Assembly (NCBI GenBank): GCA_020249285.1
Contig: JADCFX010000013.1
Location: 1 to 64,000, forward strand
Reading direction: 5' to 3'
Source of the DNA: Roseomonas sp.
GTDB lineage: Bacteria; Pseudomonadota; Alphaproteobacteria; Acetobacterales; Acetobacteraceae
Length of the DNA: 64,000 nucleotides
Under the pieces are notes generated by a model. That model was not told the DNA's origin and did not search any database. It saw only the letters and a list, made by a program, of their open reading frames with translations. Every line of letters begins with the position of its first letter. The first letter of the stretch is position 1. Shown piece after piece: positions 25,773 through 34,998 of this stretch. The position numbers and the translations under genes are program-made.

Positions 25773-26951
25773 TTAGACCTTGGAACCCAGAATGCGCCGG
25801 CCAATGGCGCTGCGATGCACCTCTGACGGGCCTTCATACACGCGCATCAGGCGCACCTGCTGGTGCATCAATTGAAGCGGAAGCTCCTTGGTCACGCCCA
25901 TGGCGCCGAAGGTCTGCATGGCCTGGTCCAGAATATCCTGCGCCATTTCCGTGCCTTCCACCTTCAGCATGGATGCTTCCATGCGCACATCAGCGCCGGC
26001 ATCAAGCTTGGCCGCCAGATCAGCGACCATCAGCTTGCAGGCATGCATGCGCGTGGCAGCTTCCGCGACCCACCATTGAATGGCCTGGCGATCCGCAAGC
26101 CGCACGCCAAAGGTCACGCGGTTGCGCGCCTGATCCGCCATCATATCCAAGGCGCGACGTGTCATGCCCACACAACGCGCACCCATTTGCAGGCGGCGCA
26201 CATTCAGGCGCAACTGCATGGGCGCATAGCCGCGGCCCAATTCGCCGAGCACCTGGGCTTCCGGCACGCGGCAACCCTCAAACACCAATTCATAGGTCTT
26301 GCGCCCGCCAATCATGGAAATTTCGCGTTCAATGATGAAGCCGGGCGTGCCCTTTTCCACGATGAAGGCCGTGACGCCTTCCTGGCGCTTGCCATCGCCC
26401 GTGCGCGCCATGAGGATGATGAAATCCGCGCGCGGCACATTGCTGACCCAAATCTTGCGACCATTGATGACCCAATCATTGCCATCCTTCACCGCGCGGG
26501 TCGTCATGCCCGCAGGGTCCCCGCCCGCGCCGGGCTCGGAAATGGCCATGGCGGAACGCGCCGTGCCTTCAGCGTAAGGCGCCAGATAACGCTCCCGCTG
26601 CATGGAATTGGCGACCGAGAGCATCATGTGCAGGTTGGGGCTATCGGGCGGGATGACGAAGGGCACGCAGGCGCGGCCCAATTCTTCCTCAGCGGCGGCG
26701 AGCGCGCTTAGTGATAGATTGGCGCCGCCGAATTCCTCCGGCACATCAAGCCCCCAAAGGCCCAATTCCTTGCAGCGCGCGAGCAAGCGCGTTTCTTCTT
26801 CTTCCGAAAGCTTAAAGCCCTTACCTTCGGCTTCGCGCTTCAGAATCGCGGGCTCCAGCGGGATAAGTTCCTTATCCACGAAGCGCGCGACCAAGTCTTG
26901 CAACATGCGCGTTTCTTCGGTGGGGGCGAAGGGCAAAGGGTTATGGTCCAT
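25773..26951 (-). CDS. Acyl-CoA dehydrogenase
   Basis: The 392-residue flavoenzyme introduces a double bond into acyl-CoA and passes electrons to ETF. Seen are the substrate/FAD motif 'AISEPGAGGDPAGM', 'GRKIWVSNVPRADFII', 'LNVRRLQMGARCVGM' and the C-terminal 'LMRVYEGPSEVHRSAI' holding the likely catalytic Glu. The length is typical. It is cotranscribed with the downstream CoA-transferase gene, so both likely act on one acyl substrate. Confidence 0.95.
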   Translation of the reverse strand: MDHNPLPFAPTEETRMLQDLVARFVDKELIPLEPAILKREAEGKGFKLSEEEETRLLARCKELGLWGLDVPEEFGGANLSLSALAAAEEELGRACVPFVIPPDSPNLHMMLSVANSMQRERYLAPYAEGTARSAMAISEPGAGGDPAGMTTRAVKDGNDWVINGRKIWVSNVPRADFIILMARTGDGKRQEGVTAFIVEKGTPGFIIEREISMIGGRKTYELVFEGCRVPEAQVLGELGRGYAPMQLRLNVRRLQMGARCVGMTRRALDMMADQARNRVTFGVRLADRQAIQWWVAEAATRMHACKLMVADLAAKLDAGADVRMEASMLKVEGTEMAQDILDQAMQTFGAMGVTKELPLQLMHQQVRLMRVYEGPSEVHRSAIGRRILGSKV

Positions 26952-27018
26952 GGTGGCTGTTTCCTTGTTCTGATACGCAAGGCATCACCAGCGGGGCGAT
27001 GCGTCAAGGCGCGAAATG

Positions 27019-28269
27019 TCAGAATATCGCGCTGAAGGGCAGTACTGTCACGCGATCCCCGGGGCTGACCGCCGTGATGTCTTCCGGCAATTCGACAAAA
27101 GCATCCGATTGCGTCAGCGATGTAAGCAACCCCGCCCCTTCGCGTGCAAATTTCTGTGCGCGTGGCAGGCCGGCAGTGGCATGCAGGCTGACGCGCACAT
27201 ATTCGCGCCGCCCGGCCTTTTTACGGTAGCTGAAATCAGCCTCCGCCACGAAGCGCGGCAGGGCTTCCGGCAGGGCGCCGGCCAGGCGCAGCGCCAGGGG
27301 TCGGGCCAGATGCAGGAAGGTCACCACCGCAGCCACAGGATTGCCCGGCAGGCCCAAAACCGGCGTGCCGCCTACAAGCCCCATCGCCGCAGGCCGGCCC
27401 GGCTTCACCGCCAGCCGCCAAAACACCAACCGCCCGCCGGCTTCAATGGCGGCGCGGACATGGTCTTCTTCCCCGGTGGAGACACCCCCGCTGGTCAGCA
27501 GCAAATCATGGCTGGCGGCGGCTTGGCGCAGCGCGGCTTCAGTGGCCGCGCGGTCATCGGGCAGAATGCCAAGATCATGCGCTTCCACAGGCAGCGCGGC
27601 CAGCAGCGCCAGCAGCGTGAAGCGGTTGCTGTCATAGCTCTGCGCCGCACCGAGCAGCCCGCCGGGGCTTGCCAATTCATCGCCGGTAGAAAACACGCCA
27701 ACGCGGAGCCTGGGCCGCACCGCCAACCGCGCCTGCCCCAAAGCCGCCGCCAAGCCAATCTCCGCCGGGCCGAGCCTTTTGCCCTCAGGCAGCGCAAGCG
27801 CGCCCTTGGCGATATCCTCCCCAGCCGGGCGCGCATTGGCGCCCAGCTTGAGACCAGGGGGGATGAAAATCATCGGACCAACCCAGCGCACATCTTCCTG
27901 CATCACTGCGGTATCGGCGCCGGGCGGCATGGGGGCGCCGGTGAAAACGCGCATCGCCTCACCGGGGGCAAGCGCGCGCGGCGCGGCCTGCCCAGCGGCG
28001 ATGCGGCCCACTTCGATCAGGGCTGTCTCGGCGCCAGGGGCAAGGTCTTCGTGCCGAAAGGCCCAGCCATCCACGGCGGCGTTAAAGAAGGGCGGCAGGG
28101 GCAAGGGCGCCATCAGGTGCGCGGCCAGCACGCGCCCGCGCGCGGCGGCGAGTGGCACCATTTCCTCACCAGAGGCGGGCGGGATGCGTGCCAGGATCAG
28201 CGCCTGGGCTTCTTCCACCGCCATCAACGCGCCGCCAAAGGCGAAGCAATCATCCGAAAGCTGCGCCAT
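27019..28269 (-). CDS. moeA: Molybdopterin molybdenumtransferase
   Basis: MoeA inserts molybdate into adenylylated molybdopterin to form the cofactor needed by formate dehydrogenase. The 416-residue protein shows 'FNAAVDGWAFRHED', 'RVFTGAPMPPGADTAVMQED', 'LTSGGVSTGEEDHV' and 'GLPGNPVAAVVTF', all standard MoeA/MogA-fold motifs. It ends the formate dehydrogenase gene run; its start shares a base with the end of mobB. Placing cofactor genes here suggests coordinated synthesis with the enzyme. Confidence 0.96.
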   Translation of the reverse strand: MAQLSDDCFAFGGALMAVEEAQALILARIPPASGEEMVPLAAARGRVLAAHLMAPLPLPPFFNAAVDGWAFRHEDLAPGAETALIEVGRIAAGQAAPRALAPGEAMRVFTGAPMPPGADTAVMQEDVRWVGPMIFIPPGLKLGANARPAGEDIAKGALALPEGKRLGPAEIGLAAALGQARLAVRPRLRVGVFSTGDELASPGGLLGAAQSYDSNRFTLLALLAALPVEAHDLGILPDDRAATEAALRQAAASHDLLLTSGGVSTGEEDHVRAAIEAGGRLVFWRLAVKPGRPAAMGLVGGTPVLGLPGNPVAAVVTFLHLARPLALRLAGALPEALPRFVAEADFSYRKKAGRREYVRVSLHATAGLPRAQKFAREGAGLLTSLTQSDAFVELPEDITAVSPGDRVTVLPFSAIF

Positions 28270-28787
28270 TACCCCTCCGTCCAGGGAATGTCCTTGATTG
28301 GCCGGGCCAGCGCCAGCACCAGATCAGCAATGGCTTCCACTTCATCCAACCCAGCGCGGGGCAGATCATAAGGTGGCATCGTATCCGATGCCACCGCGAC
28401 AATGCCGGGCATATCGGGGTGCATCCAGGGCTTGGCATTGGCAGCGCGGTGCACTTCCAGTTTCGGATGCGCGTCGCGCTTAAAACCTTCCACGATCACC
28501 AGATCAACCGGGTCAATCCGCGCGATCAATTCCGGCAGGCGGGGTTCGGCAGCACTGCGAAGTTCCGTCATCAGCGCCCAACGCGCACCGGATGCCACCA
28601 TCACCTGCTGCGCGCCGGCCTGCCGATGCTGCCAGGAATCCTTGCCCGGCACATCCACATCAAAACGATGATGCGCATGCTTCAGTGTAGAAACACCAAT
28701 CCCCCGCCCGTTAAGGCAGGGGATCAGTTTCACCATCAAGGTTGTCTTGCCGGCCCCGCTCCAGCCGGCGAGGCCGATCACGCGCAT
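28269..28787 (-). CDS. mobB: Molybdopterin-guanine dinucleotide biosynthesis adaptor MobB
   Basis: A 172-residue GTP-binding protein that assists MobA in attaching GMP to the molybdenum cofactor. It has Walker A 'GWSGAGKTTLMVKLI' and the family phrases 'GVSTLKHAHHRFDVD', 'PGKDSWQHRQAGAQQVMVA' and 'DLVIVEGFKRDAHPKLEVH'. It lies between fdhC and moeA, overlapping moeA by one base. Formate dehydrogenases of this type use bis-MGD, so the pairing makes sense. mobA is not in the window. Confidence 0.96.
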   Translation of the reverse strand: MRVIGLAGWSGAGKTTLMVKLIPCLNGRGIGVSTLKHAHHRFDVDVPGKDSWQHRQAGAQQVMVASGARWALMTELRSAAEPRLPELIARIDPVDLVIVEGFKRDAHPKLEVHRAANAKPWMHPDMPGIVAVASDTMPPYDLPRAGLDEVEAIADLVLALARPIKDIPWTEG

Positions 28788-28796
28788 GGGTTAAAG

Positions 28797-29786
28797 TCAG
28801 TCTGCGCCGGATGCCTTGGCACTGGGCGGGGGTTCCGCCGTGCGGCCCTTGGCCAATTCTTCCTGCACCCACAGCCCATGATGCTGCTTGGCCCAGTTCA
28901 GATCAACCTGACCCGTGCCCATGGCATCAAAGGCGCCATCCATACCGATTGAGCCAATATAGATATGCGCCAGCATCGCCGCGATCATCAGCACGGAAAG
29001 CAGGCTATGGATGATGTGGCTAAGCTGCATCCCGGCGACATCAGTGAAGAAGAAGGGGAAAACCAGCAGATAGCCGGAAACGGCCACCACTGCGCCACCC
29101 AGCACCGTGATCCAGAACACCATCTTCTGCCCGCCATTGAAGCGGCCAGCCTGCGGATGTTCCTTGCCGATCAAGCCACCACCCGCCTTGAACCAGGCAA
29201 TGTCGCGCGCATTCGGGATGTTATCCTTCAGCCAGATCAGCAGCATGATCACCAGGCCAAGCGTAAACGGAAAAGCCAGGAAGTTATGCGCGTATTTGCC
29301 CCATTGGCTGATGGCGGTGAAAGCCTCAGGCCCCACAATCGGCAGCAGGATGTGGCGCCCGAAAGTCAGGTTCAGGCCCGACAGCGCCAGGATGATGAAG
29401 GTGGAAGCCACCATCCAGTGATTGCCGCGTTCCAGTACATTGAAGCGCAGAATGGTGCGCCCTGAACGACCACCCTCGATCGGGATGCGCCCCTTGGTCA
29501 GGCGGAACACCGTCAGGATCGCCAGCATGCCAAGCACGGCAATGCCGCCCACCCAGGCGAGCGTATAATTGTGGAAGTCGCGCCATTCGCGCCCGACAGG
29601 CTGAATGAGCGTCGCGGCCCGATCATCCGGAATGGTAATGCGGCCCTGGATTTGGTTGCCGCGCAGCAGCGCCTGCACTTCCATTTCTTCCGCCATGGAA
29701 GGCGCGCGCGGCGCCGTTTGCGCCATTGCGGGTGCCGCCGCACCGATCAACAGCGCGGCCAGCAGGCCAAGGATGCGGAGTTTCAT
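28797..29786 (-). CDS. fdhC: Formate dehydrogenase gamma subunit (cytochrome b)
   Basis: The 329-residue membrane subunit anchors the enzyme and passes electrons to quinone. It has a signal peptide (about residues 1-22), a periplasmic segment of about 50 residues, then four hydrophobic helices with haem-ligand-type histidines ('NVLERGNHWMVASTFII', 'YAHNFLAFPFTLGLV', 'QLSHIIHSLLSVLMIAAMLA', 'HIYIGSIG'). The long N-terminal extension is typical of the alphaproteobacterial form. It follows fdhB with a 14-base gap. Confidence 0.93.
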   Translation of the reverse strand: MKLRILGLLAALLIGAAAPAMAQTAPRAPSMAEEMEVQALLRGNQIQGRITIPDDRAATLIQPVGREWRDFHNYTLAWVGGIAVLGMLAILTVFRLTKGRIPIEGGRSGRTILRFNVLERGNHWMVASTFIILALSGLNLTFGRHILLPIVGPEAFTAISQWGKYAHNFLAFPFTLGLVIMLLIWLKDNIPNARDIAWFKAGGGLIGKEHPQAGRFNGGQKMVFWITVLGGAVVAVSGYLLVFPFFFTDVAGMQLSHIIHSLLSVLMIAAMLAHIYIGSIGMDGAFDAMGTGQVDLNWAKQHHGLWVQEELAKGRTAEPPPSAKASGAD

Positions 29787-29800
29787 GTTCCGTCCGCCCT

Positions 29801-30397
29801 TCAGATCGCGACCGTTTCGCGATAGGCGGTGCGCCAGCCCCAGGCGCCCGTGCCATAACCGCGGCGCTGCACGCGCTCGCGGTAGATGGAGGCAATGATC
29901 TGCCCATCACCCGCAAGCAACGCCTTGGTGGAACACATTTCAGCGCAAAGCGGCAACTTGCCTTCAGCCAGACGGTTCGACCCGTACTGGATATATTCCG
30001 CCTGGGTATTATCCGCCTGCGGGCCGCCGGCGCAGAAGGTGCACTTATCCATCTTCCCGCGAGAGCCAAAATTGCCCAGGCGCGGATATTGCGGCGCGCC
30101 GAAGGGGCAAGCGTAGAAGCAATAACCGCAGCCGATGCAAAGGTCCTTGTCATGCAGCACCACGGCATCGGCTGTGGTGTAGAAGCAGGAAACCGGGCAG
30201 ACAGCAGCGCAGGGCGCATCCGTGCAATGCATGCAGGCCATGGAGATGGAACGCTCCCCCGGCTTGCCGTCATTGATCGTCACCACGCGGCGACGATTGA
30301 TGCCCCAGGGCACTTCATGTTCGTTTTTGCACGCCGTGACGCAGGCATTGCATTCGATGCAGCGTTCCGCGTCCAACAGGAATTTCATGCGGGCCAT
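29801..30397 (-). CDS. fdhB: Formate dehydrogenase beta subunit (FDH3-type ferredoxin)
   Basis: The 198-residue electron-transfer subunit has four cysteine groups for [4Fe-4S] clusters: 'CIECNACVTACKNEH', 'CMHCTDAPCAAVCP', 'CIGCGYCFYACPFGAP' and 'CTFC...CAEMC'. It would carry electrons from FdhA to the cytochrome subunit FdhC. It has no signal peptide and is probably exported with Tat-targeted FdhA. It lacks the C-terminal membrane helix of E. coli FdnH, fitting the shorter FDH3B type. fdhA ends 15 bases upstream. Confidence 0.95.
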   Translation of the reverse strand: MARMKFLLDAERCIECNACVTACKNEHEVPWGINRRRVVTINDGKPGERSISMACMHCTDAPCAAVCPVSCFYTTADAVVLHDKDLCIGCGYCFYACPFGAPQYPRLGNFGSRGKMDKCTFCAGGPQADNTQAEYIQYGSNRLAEGKLPLCAEMCSTKALLAGDGQIIASIYRERVQRRGYGTGAWGWRTAYRETVAI

Positions 30398-30412
30398 GTT
30401 TCTGGTCCTCCC

Positions 30413-33340
30413 TTATGCCGCGCGGATCTGACAAAGCGTGACCTTGGTTTCCTGCATGAAGGTCACCGGGTCATAGCCATAGGTGGTTACTGCATTGACG
30501 CTTTCGCCAAGCACGATGGGGTCTGTGCCTTGCGGATATTTGCGCCTTTGGTCTTCCTGCATGAACCAGCCAGCGAAGTGGAAGGGCATCCAGGCCACAC
30601 CGGTCCCGACGCGTTCCGTCACCAAAGCCTTCATGCGGGTTGATTTGCCGGCGGGCATTTCAGGGCCAGTCACCAATACCCAGGCACCGTCCTGGATATT
30701 GCGTGCGGCAGCGTCGCGGGGATTGATTTCCACGAACATGTCCTGCTGTATTTCCGCAAGCCATTTATTGGACCGCGTTTCTTCCCCGCCGCCTTCATAT
30801 TCAACCAGGCGCCCGGAAGTCAGGATGATCGGGAAATTCGGCGCCACCTGGTGCGAACGGTTCTGTACCGTCTGCCCCAGATGCGGCAGGCGGAAGCCGC
30901 GCCGATCCGGCAGCGTCGGGTATTGCGCGATCAAATCAGTGCGCGGCGTATAAATCGGTTCACGATGCACCGGCACGGGATCAGGCAGGTTCCAAGCCAC
31001 GGCACGCGCCTTGGCGTTGCCGTAGGCCATCACGCCGTGATCCATGGTGATACGAATGATCCCCATGGAAAGATCAGTCGCCCAGGAAGCGGTACCACCC
31101 TGACGCGCGAGCGATGCGCGTTCGGCTTCGGTGAATTCCGCATCCCAGCCAAGGCGCTGCATCACCGCCGTGGTGAATTCCGGATAGCCATCGGTGATTT
31201 CCGAGCCCTTGGAATAGGACCCTTCCGCCAGCAGCGTCACGCCATTGCGTTCCACCCCGAAGCGGGCGCGGAAAGTGCCGCCGCCTTCCTTCACATGCAG
31301 GCTGGTGTTGTAGAGGATATGTGTGCCCGGATGGCGCATTTCCGGCGTGCCCCAGCAGGGCCAAGGCAAGCCGTAGAAATCGCCCTTGATTTCGGCGGGC
31401 GCATCCGCCTTGGCGCGCAAGGTCACCAGATCGAACTTGTCCTGATGCGCCATATGCGCCTTCAGGCGTTCCGGCGATTGGCCCGTATAGCCCGTGCTTA
31501 TCGCGCCGCGGTTGATTTCGCGCAGCACACTCTCGGCAACGGGTTCCTGACCCGTCACTTCGATGTTCTTGAACATATCCGCCTGGAAGCGGATCGGCAT
31601 ATTGCGCTTCTCAGCCGCCCGGTCCAAGGCGCCGGTGAGGCGATACATCACCTCATAATCATTCTTGCTCTCGAAAATCGGCTTCACCACCTGATCGCCC
31701 CATTGCACGGAACGATTGGAAGCGGTGCGGCTGCCCGCGCATTCAAACTGCGTGCAGATCGGCAGCAGATAAGTGTTTTCCTTGCGGTTCGCGAGGACCG
31801 CGAAGGTTGTCGGATGCGGGTCCGCCACCACCAGCAGATCAAGCGCTTCGAGGCCTTTCACAGCCTCCGGCATGCGCGTGACGGTATTGCCGCCATGGCC
31901 GAACACCACCATGGCCTTGAAGTTGTCACGCTGCTGCACCTGGTCCCTGGGTAGCGTCACCGCATCGAAATAGCGTGTGGTGGGGATGCCAGGCGTGCCC
32001 ATAATGGCCGGGCTATCAAACCGCGCCACCATGGATTCATAAGGCACGTTCCACACGCGTGACCAATGCCGCCATGCGTTCTCATCAAGCCCGTAATAGG
32101 CCGGCAGTGTCGTGACATCGAGCCCGAAATCCGTCGCCCCCTGCACATTGCAATGGCCGCGGAAGATATTCGCCCCCGTACCATCGGAACCGACATTGCC
32201 AGTGGCCAACAGCAGAATGGAGAAGGCGCGCACATTGGCGGTGCCCACGGTTTTTTGCGTCGCACCCATGCACCAGATCAGCGTGGCGGGCTTTTGCGTC
32301 GCGAACATTTCCGCGACCTTTTTCAGCTGCGCGCCCGGCACGCCGGTTACGCGCTCAACTTCCGCCGGAGTCCACTTGGCGCATTCGGCGCGGATTTCAT
32401 CCATGCCATAAACGCGCTGGCGGATGAATTCCTTGTCTTCCCAGCCATTGGCGAAGATGTGGTGCAGCATGCCCCAGATGATGGGGATATCCGTGCCCGG
32501 GCGGATGCGCACATATTCATTCGCATGCGCAGCGGTGCGGGTGAAGCGCGGGTCAATCACAATCAGATTGGCGCGATTCTGTTCCTTGCCAGACAGCACA
32601 TGCTGCAAGCTGACCGGATGCGCTTCCGCCGGATTGCCGCCCATGATGATCATGGTTTTCGAATTGCGGATGTCGTTATAGGAATTGGTCTGCGCGCCAT
32701 AACCCCAGGTATTGGCCACACCCGCAACCGTGGTGGAATGGCAAATACGCGCCTGGTGATCGACGTTATTCGTGCCCCAGAAGGCCGCGAATTTGCGGAA
32801 CAGATAGGCCCCTTCATTGGAAAATTTGGCGCTGCCCAGCCAGAAGGTGGCATCGGCGCCGCTTTTCTGCCGGGTTTCCATCAGCTTGTCGGCGATTTCG
32901 GTGATGGCGTTGTCCCAAGACATGCGCTGCCATTGGCCATTCACCAGCTTCATCGGGTATTTGATGCGCCGGTCACCATGCACCAATTCGCGCACCGCAG
33001 CGCCCTTGGCGCAATGCGTGCCGCGATTGATCGGCGATTCCCAGGCCGGTTCCTGGCCGACCCAAACGCCATTCTGCACTTCCGCAATCACGGTGCAGCC
33101 AACGGAACAATGGGTGCAGATATTCTTCACACGCTGCACGGGCTTCGTGTGATCCACCGGCCCCGCTTCGGCAGGACGCATGGTGGAAAGCGGAATGGCG
33201 CCAAGTGCCGCCAGCCCTGCCCCACCAAGCCCAGCCTGGCGCAGAAAGGCGCGGCGATCGAGCCCGCCGGCGGAAAGCCCCTGATAGGCGGAAGCAAGGC
33301 GCTGCTTGGCGGCCTTGCCATCGGTGCGTTTGATCAGCAT
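30413..33340 (-). CDS. fdhA: Formate dehydrogenase alpha subunit (Mo-bisMGD, Cys type)
   Basis: The 975-residue catalytic subunit oxidises formate to CO2. A twin-arginine signal (RR at 29-30, 'RRAFLRQAGLGGAGLAALG') sends it folded to the periplasm. Cys75, Cys78, Cys82 and Cys110 hold one [4Fe-4S] cluster ('CTHCSVGC...HCAKG'). The metal ligand is Cys200 in 'ARICHSTT', where E. coli FdnG has selenocysteine, next to the catalytic His201. The MGD-binding C-terminal domain ('PIILTSGRLVEYEGGGEETR') is present. No in-frame TGA occurs, so no selenium machinery is needed. Confidence 0.97.
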   Translation of the reverse strand: MLIKRTDGKAAKQRLASAYQGLSAGGLDRRAFLRQAGLGGAGLAALGAIPLSTMRPAEAGPVDHTKPVQRVKNICTHCSVGCTVIAEVQNGVWVGQEPAWESPINRGTHCAKGAAVRELVHGDRRIKYPMKLVNGQWQRMSWDNAITEIADKLMETRQKSGADATFWLGSAKFSNEGAYLFRKFAAFWGTNNVDHQARICHSTTVAGVANTWGYGAQTNSYNDIRNSKTMIIMGGNPAEAHPVSLQHVLSGKEQNRANLIVIDPRFTRTAAHANEYVRIRPGTDIPIIWGMLHHIFANGWEDKEFIRQRVYGMDEIRAECAKWTPAEVERVTGVPGAQLKKVAEMFATQKPATLIWCMGATQKTVGTANVRAFSILLLATGNVGSDGTGANIFRGHCNVQGATDFGLDVTTLPAYYGLDENAWRHWSRVWNVPYESMVARFDSPAIMGTPGIPTTRYFDAVTLPRDQVQQRDNFKAMVVFGHGGNTVTRMPEAVKGLEALDLLVVADPHPTTFAVLANRKENTYLLPICTQFECAGSRTASNRSVQWGDQVVKPIFESKNDYEVMYRLTGALDRAAEKRNMPIRFQADMFKNIEVTGQEPVAESVLREINRGAISTGYTGQSPERLKAHMAHQDKFDLVTLRAKADAPAEIKGDFYGLPWPCWGTPEMRHPGTHILYNTSLHVKEGGGTFRARFGVERNGVTLLAEGSYSKGSEITDGYPEFTTAVMQRLGWDAEFTEAERASLARQGGTASWATDLSMGIIRITMDHGVMAYGNAKARAVAWNLPDPVPVHREPIYTPRTDLIAQYPTLPDRRGFRLPHLGQTVQNRSHQVAPNFPIILTSGRLVEYEGGGEETRSNKWLAEIQQDMFVEINPRDAAARNIQDGAWVLVTGPEMPAGKSTRMKALVTERVGTGVAWMPFHFAGWFMQEDQRRKYPQGTDPIVLGESVNAVTTYGYDPVTFMQETKVTLCQIRAA

Positions 33341-33355
33341 GGGATTTTTCCCTTC

Positions 33356-33595
33356 TTACGTGTCGCTAGAACGATTGGTGCGATAAAACGCCTGCACATG
33401 GGCGCTATTTGGCTGGTAGCGCGCCTTCAGGCGATCCGCCTGGCCTTCCTTGCGTGCTGTGCCAGCCGGCACGGCATCGCCGCGAAGCGGGGTTGAGGCT
33501 TCCGCCGCCGTTGCAGCCACCGCCGCGCCGCCAGCAAGCCCCAGGGTCTTCAGAAAGCCGCGGCGTTGCGCGACGTGTTGTTCATTCTCGCTCAT
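33356..33595 (-). CDS. Small Tat-signal protein of formate dehydrogenase loci
   Basis: A 79-residue protein with a twin-arginine motif at residues 11-12 ('QRRGFLKTLGLAGGAAVAAT') and a short tail ending 'RYQPNSAHVQAFYRTNR'. This matches the formate dehydrogenase region Tat target family that nearly always precedes fdhA. It is exported or membrane-anchored and its job is unknown; guesses are assembly or stability of the enzyme. It lies between the TorD-like chaperone gene and fdhA with gaps of 23 and 15 bases. Confidence 0.9.
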   Translation of the reverse strand: MSENEQHVAQRRGFLKTLGLAGGAAVAATAAEASTPLRGDAVPAGTARKEGQADRLKARYQPNSAHVQAFYRTNRSSDT

Positions 33596-33618
33596 ATTCC
33601 AACCTCCCAGCTAAAACA

Positions 33619-34221
33619 TCAGACGGGCAATTCCTGCGCCGCCAATTCAACTTCAATGGCCATACGGCCCAGGGCGCCGACGGCACGGTAAAAACTTGCG
33701 GCTTCCGCCGCTTCCAGATCGGCAAAGAAGCGCCCCGCCCAGGGGCGAAGGTGGCGGGCGAAAAACGCCTCAGCCGCCGCAGCGCCACCCGGAAAAACGC
33801 CAGAAAGCAGCCCGGCGAAGCTTTCGCATTCGGACGCTATGTGATCCTCGGGCTCCGCCACGCCATCGGCGCGTTCAATGCCAAGCCGCGCGAGGTCCCC
33901 GCGCAAATCAGCCAGCGGGCGTTCATGGAGGAAGCCCGTGATGTAATAGGAAGCGAAGGGCAGCAATTCGCCGCGCCCAAGCCCGATGAAGAGATCGTGG
34001 AATTCGCGTTGAACGCGCTGCGTATCGGTGGCGACGGCGGCCTCAGCCAGCGCGCGGTAGCATTTCCCAAGCGGCGAGGAATCACCGGGCAGGGCGGCAA
34101 GGGCGGCCAGCAGATGTGCATCGGGGGCGGCGACGAGCAGGCGGCCAAGCAGCGCGAAAAGCCGCGCTCTTTCGGTCGCCATGGCATCCGGTGCCATATC
34201 ATTCCGCATCATGGGGCGCAT
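33619..34221 (-). CDS. TorD/DmsD-like Tat-enzyme chaperone
   Basis: The 200-residue all-helical protein fits the TorD family, which binds Tat signal peptides of molybdoenzymes until the cofactor is in place. Seen are 'RLFALLGRLLVAAPDAHLLA', 'EFHDLFIGLGRGELLPFASY' with the family 'P..S.Y..G.L..RPL'-like continuation, and 'EDHIASECESFAGLLSG' with the conserved acidic-histidine patch. It is the first gene after the 190-base regulatory gap and likely serves FdhA. The start at 34221 is the first of two nearby ATGs; MAPDAM-initiated forms are possible. Confidence 0.88.
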   Translation of the reverse strand: MRPMMRNDMAPDAMATERARLFALLGRLLVAAPDAHLLAALAALPGDSSPLGKCYRALAEAAVATDTQRVQREFHDLFIGLGRGELLPFASYYITGFLHERPLADLRGDLARLGIERADGVAEPEDHIASECESFAGLLSGVFPGGAAAAEAFFARHLRPWAGRFFADLEAAEAASFYRAVGALGRMAIEVELAAQELPV

Positions 34222-34284
34222 TCTGGCCGCCGCTTCCTCTAACTCAATATCGACCCGTTATGGTCTTGCCCTGCGCTTGCTCAA

Positions 34285-34302
34285 GTAACAAATCGGTAAC
34301 AA
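34285..34302 (-). promoter_or_regulatory. Direct repeat operator candidate upstream of torD-like gene
   Basis: On the plus strand GTAACAA occurs twice (34285-34291 and 34296-34302) with ATCG between, an 11-base period equal to one helical turn. It lies 64-81 bases before the torD-like start codon, where an activator for the torD-fdhABC operon would bind. Tandem 11-base half-sites are typical of OmpR/PhoB-type response regulators. The regulator is not identified. Confidence 0.5.
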
Positions 34303-34410
34303 TCCGATCCTTGCTGGAGCAAAACAGGAACAATCCCAATCACAGCCTCCGTCTCTAATACTCAATTCAGGCTCCCAATACAATGTTTTCTCAGGAAAAG
34401 CCTGACCATC

Positions 34411-34998
34411 TCAAACAGGTAAGGCGCTACCATGGCGGCGGGGGCGCTCAGCCAGGGTCTCCAGCGCTGCCTCAGCTTCAGGCGCGGCTTCGGCTATGGC
34501 CAAGCCTGGGGCTTCGGGCGCTGCCTCCGGGGCGGGTGCCTCGGCCATGGCGGGGGCTTCCGGGGCCATCTCTTCGTCAGGCTTTGGGGCCGGGGCATCC
34601 AGGCCCAAAGCGTGGGATAGGAGCTTCATCGCATCGCCGCCCAATTCCAGCGCAAAGCCCGGCACGCCATCCGGCGCGTTGAAATCCCAGGTGTAATCCG
34701 CCGGGCCGATGAAATCCCGAATGGCGGGGTCAAGGCTCCAGGCACGGCGGAGTGCGGCGCTGCGGAGTTCCAGCGGCACCTTGCGGTGCAGGAAGGCGGT
34801 GAAATCACTCTCAATCGTCAGGCTCTCAATCGGCGGTAGGCTGGTCAGGTCGAAATCATCCTCAGGCTCAGCGGGCAGCGCCTCGGGCTTCGCTTCAAGC
34901 AGGGCGGGCGGGGCGGCTTCCTCAGCCGCGCGGCCTTCCACCACGGCGCGCTTGCGGCGCGACCAGCGTGAGAGGAAGCCCTCCCCTTCTTCGCTCAT
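34411..34998 (-). CDS. DUF3306 family protein
   Basis: The 195-residue protein starts with the family signature 'FLSRWSRRKRAV', then 'LTSLPPIESLTIESDFTAFL' and 'ALRRAWSLDPAIRDFIGPAD', and ends in an Ala/Pro/Glu-rich low-complexity tail. DUF3306 genes accompany formate dehydrogenase and DUF3305 genes in Proteobacteria, but no function is known to me. It is soluble with no signal peptide, so it probably acts in cytoplasmic assembly. Its ATG overlaps the TGA of the DUF3305 gene. It is the last gene of the right-hand operon; a 190-base gap separates it from torD. Confidence 0.9.
   Translation of the reverse strand: MSEEGEGFLSRWSRRKRAVVEGRAAEEAAPPALLEAKPEALPAEPEDDFDLTSLPPIESLTIESDFTAFLHRKVPLELRSAALRRAWSLDPAIRDFIGPADYTWDFNAPDGVPGFALELGGDAMKLLSHALGLDAPAPKPDEEMAPEAPAMAEAPAPEAAPEAPGLAIAEAAPEAEAALETLAERPRRHGSALPV

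Noticed and set aside
27016..28371. 451-residue open frame antisense to moeA
   Set aside because: moeA on the other strand shows all family motifs; the antisense frame shows none.
30413..33340. Selenocysteine-containing formate dehydrogenase
   Set aside because: The active-site position is a normal Cys codon and no in-frame TGA exists.
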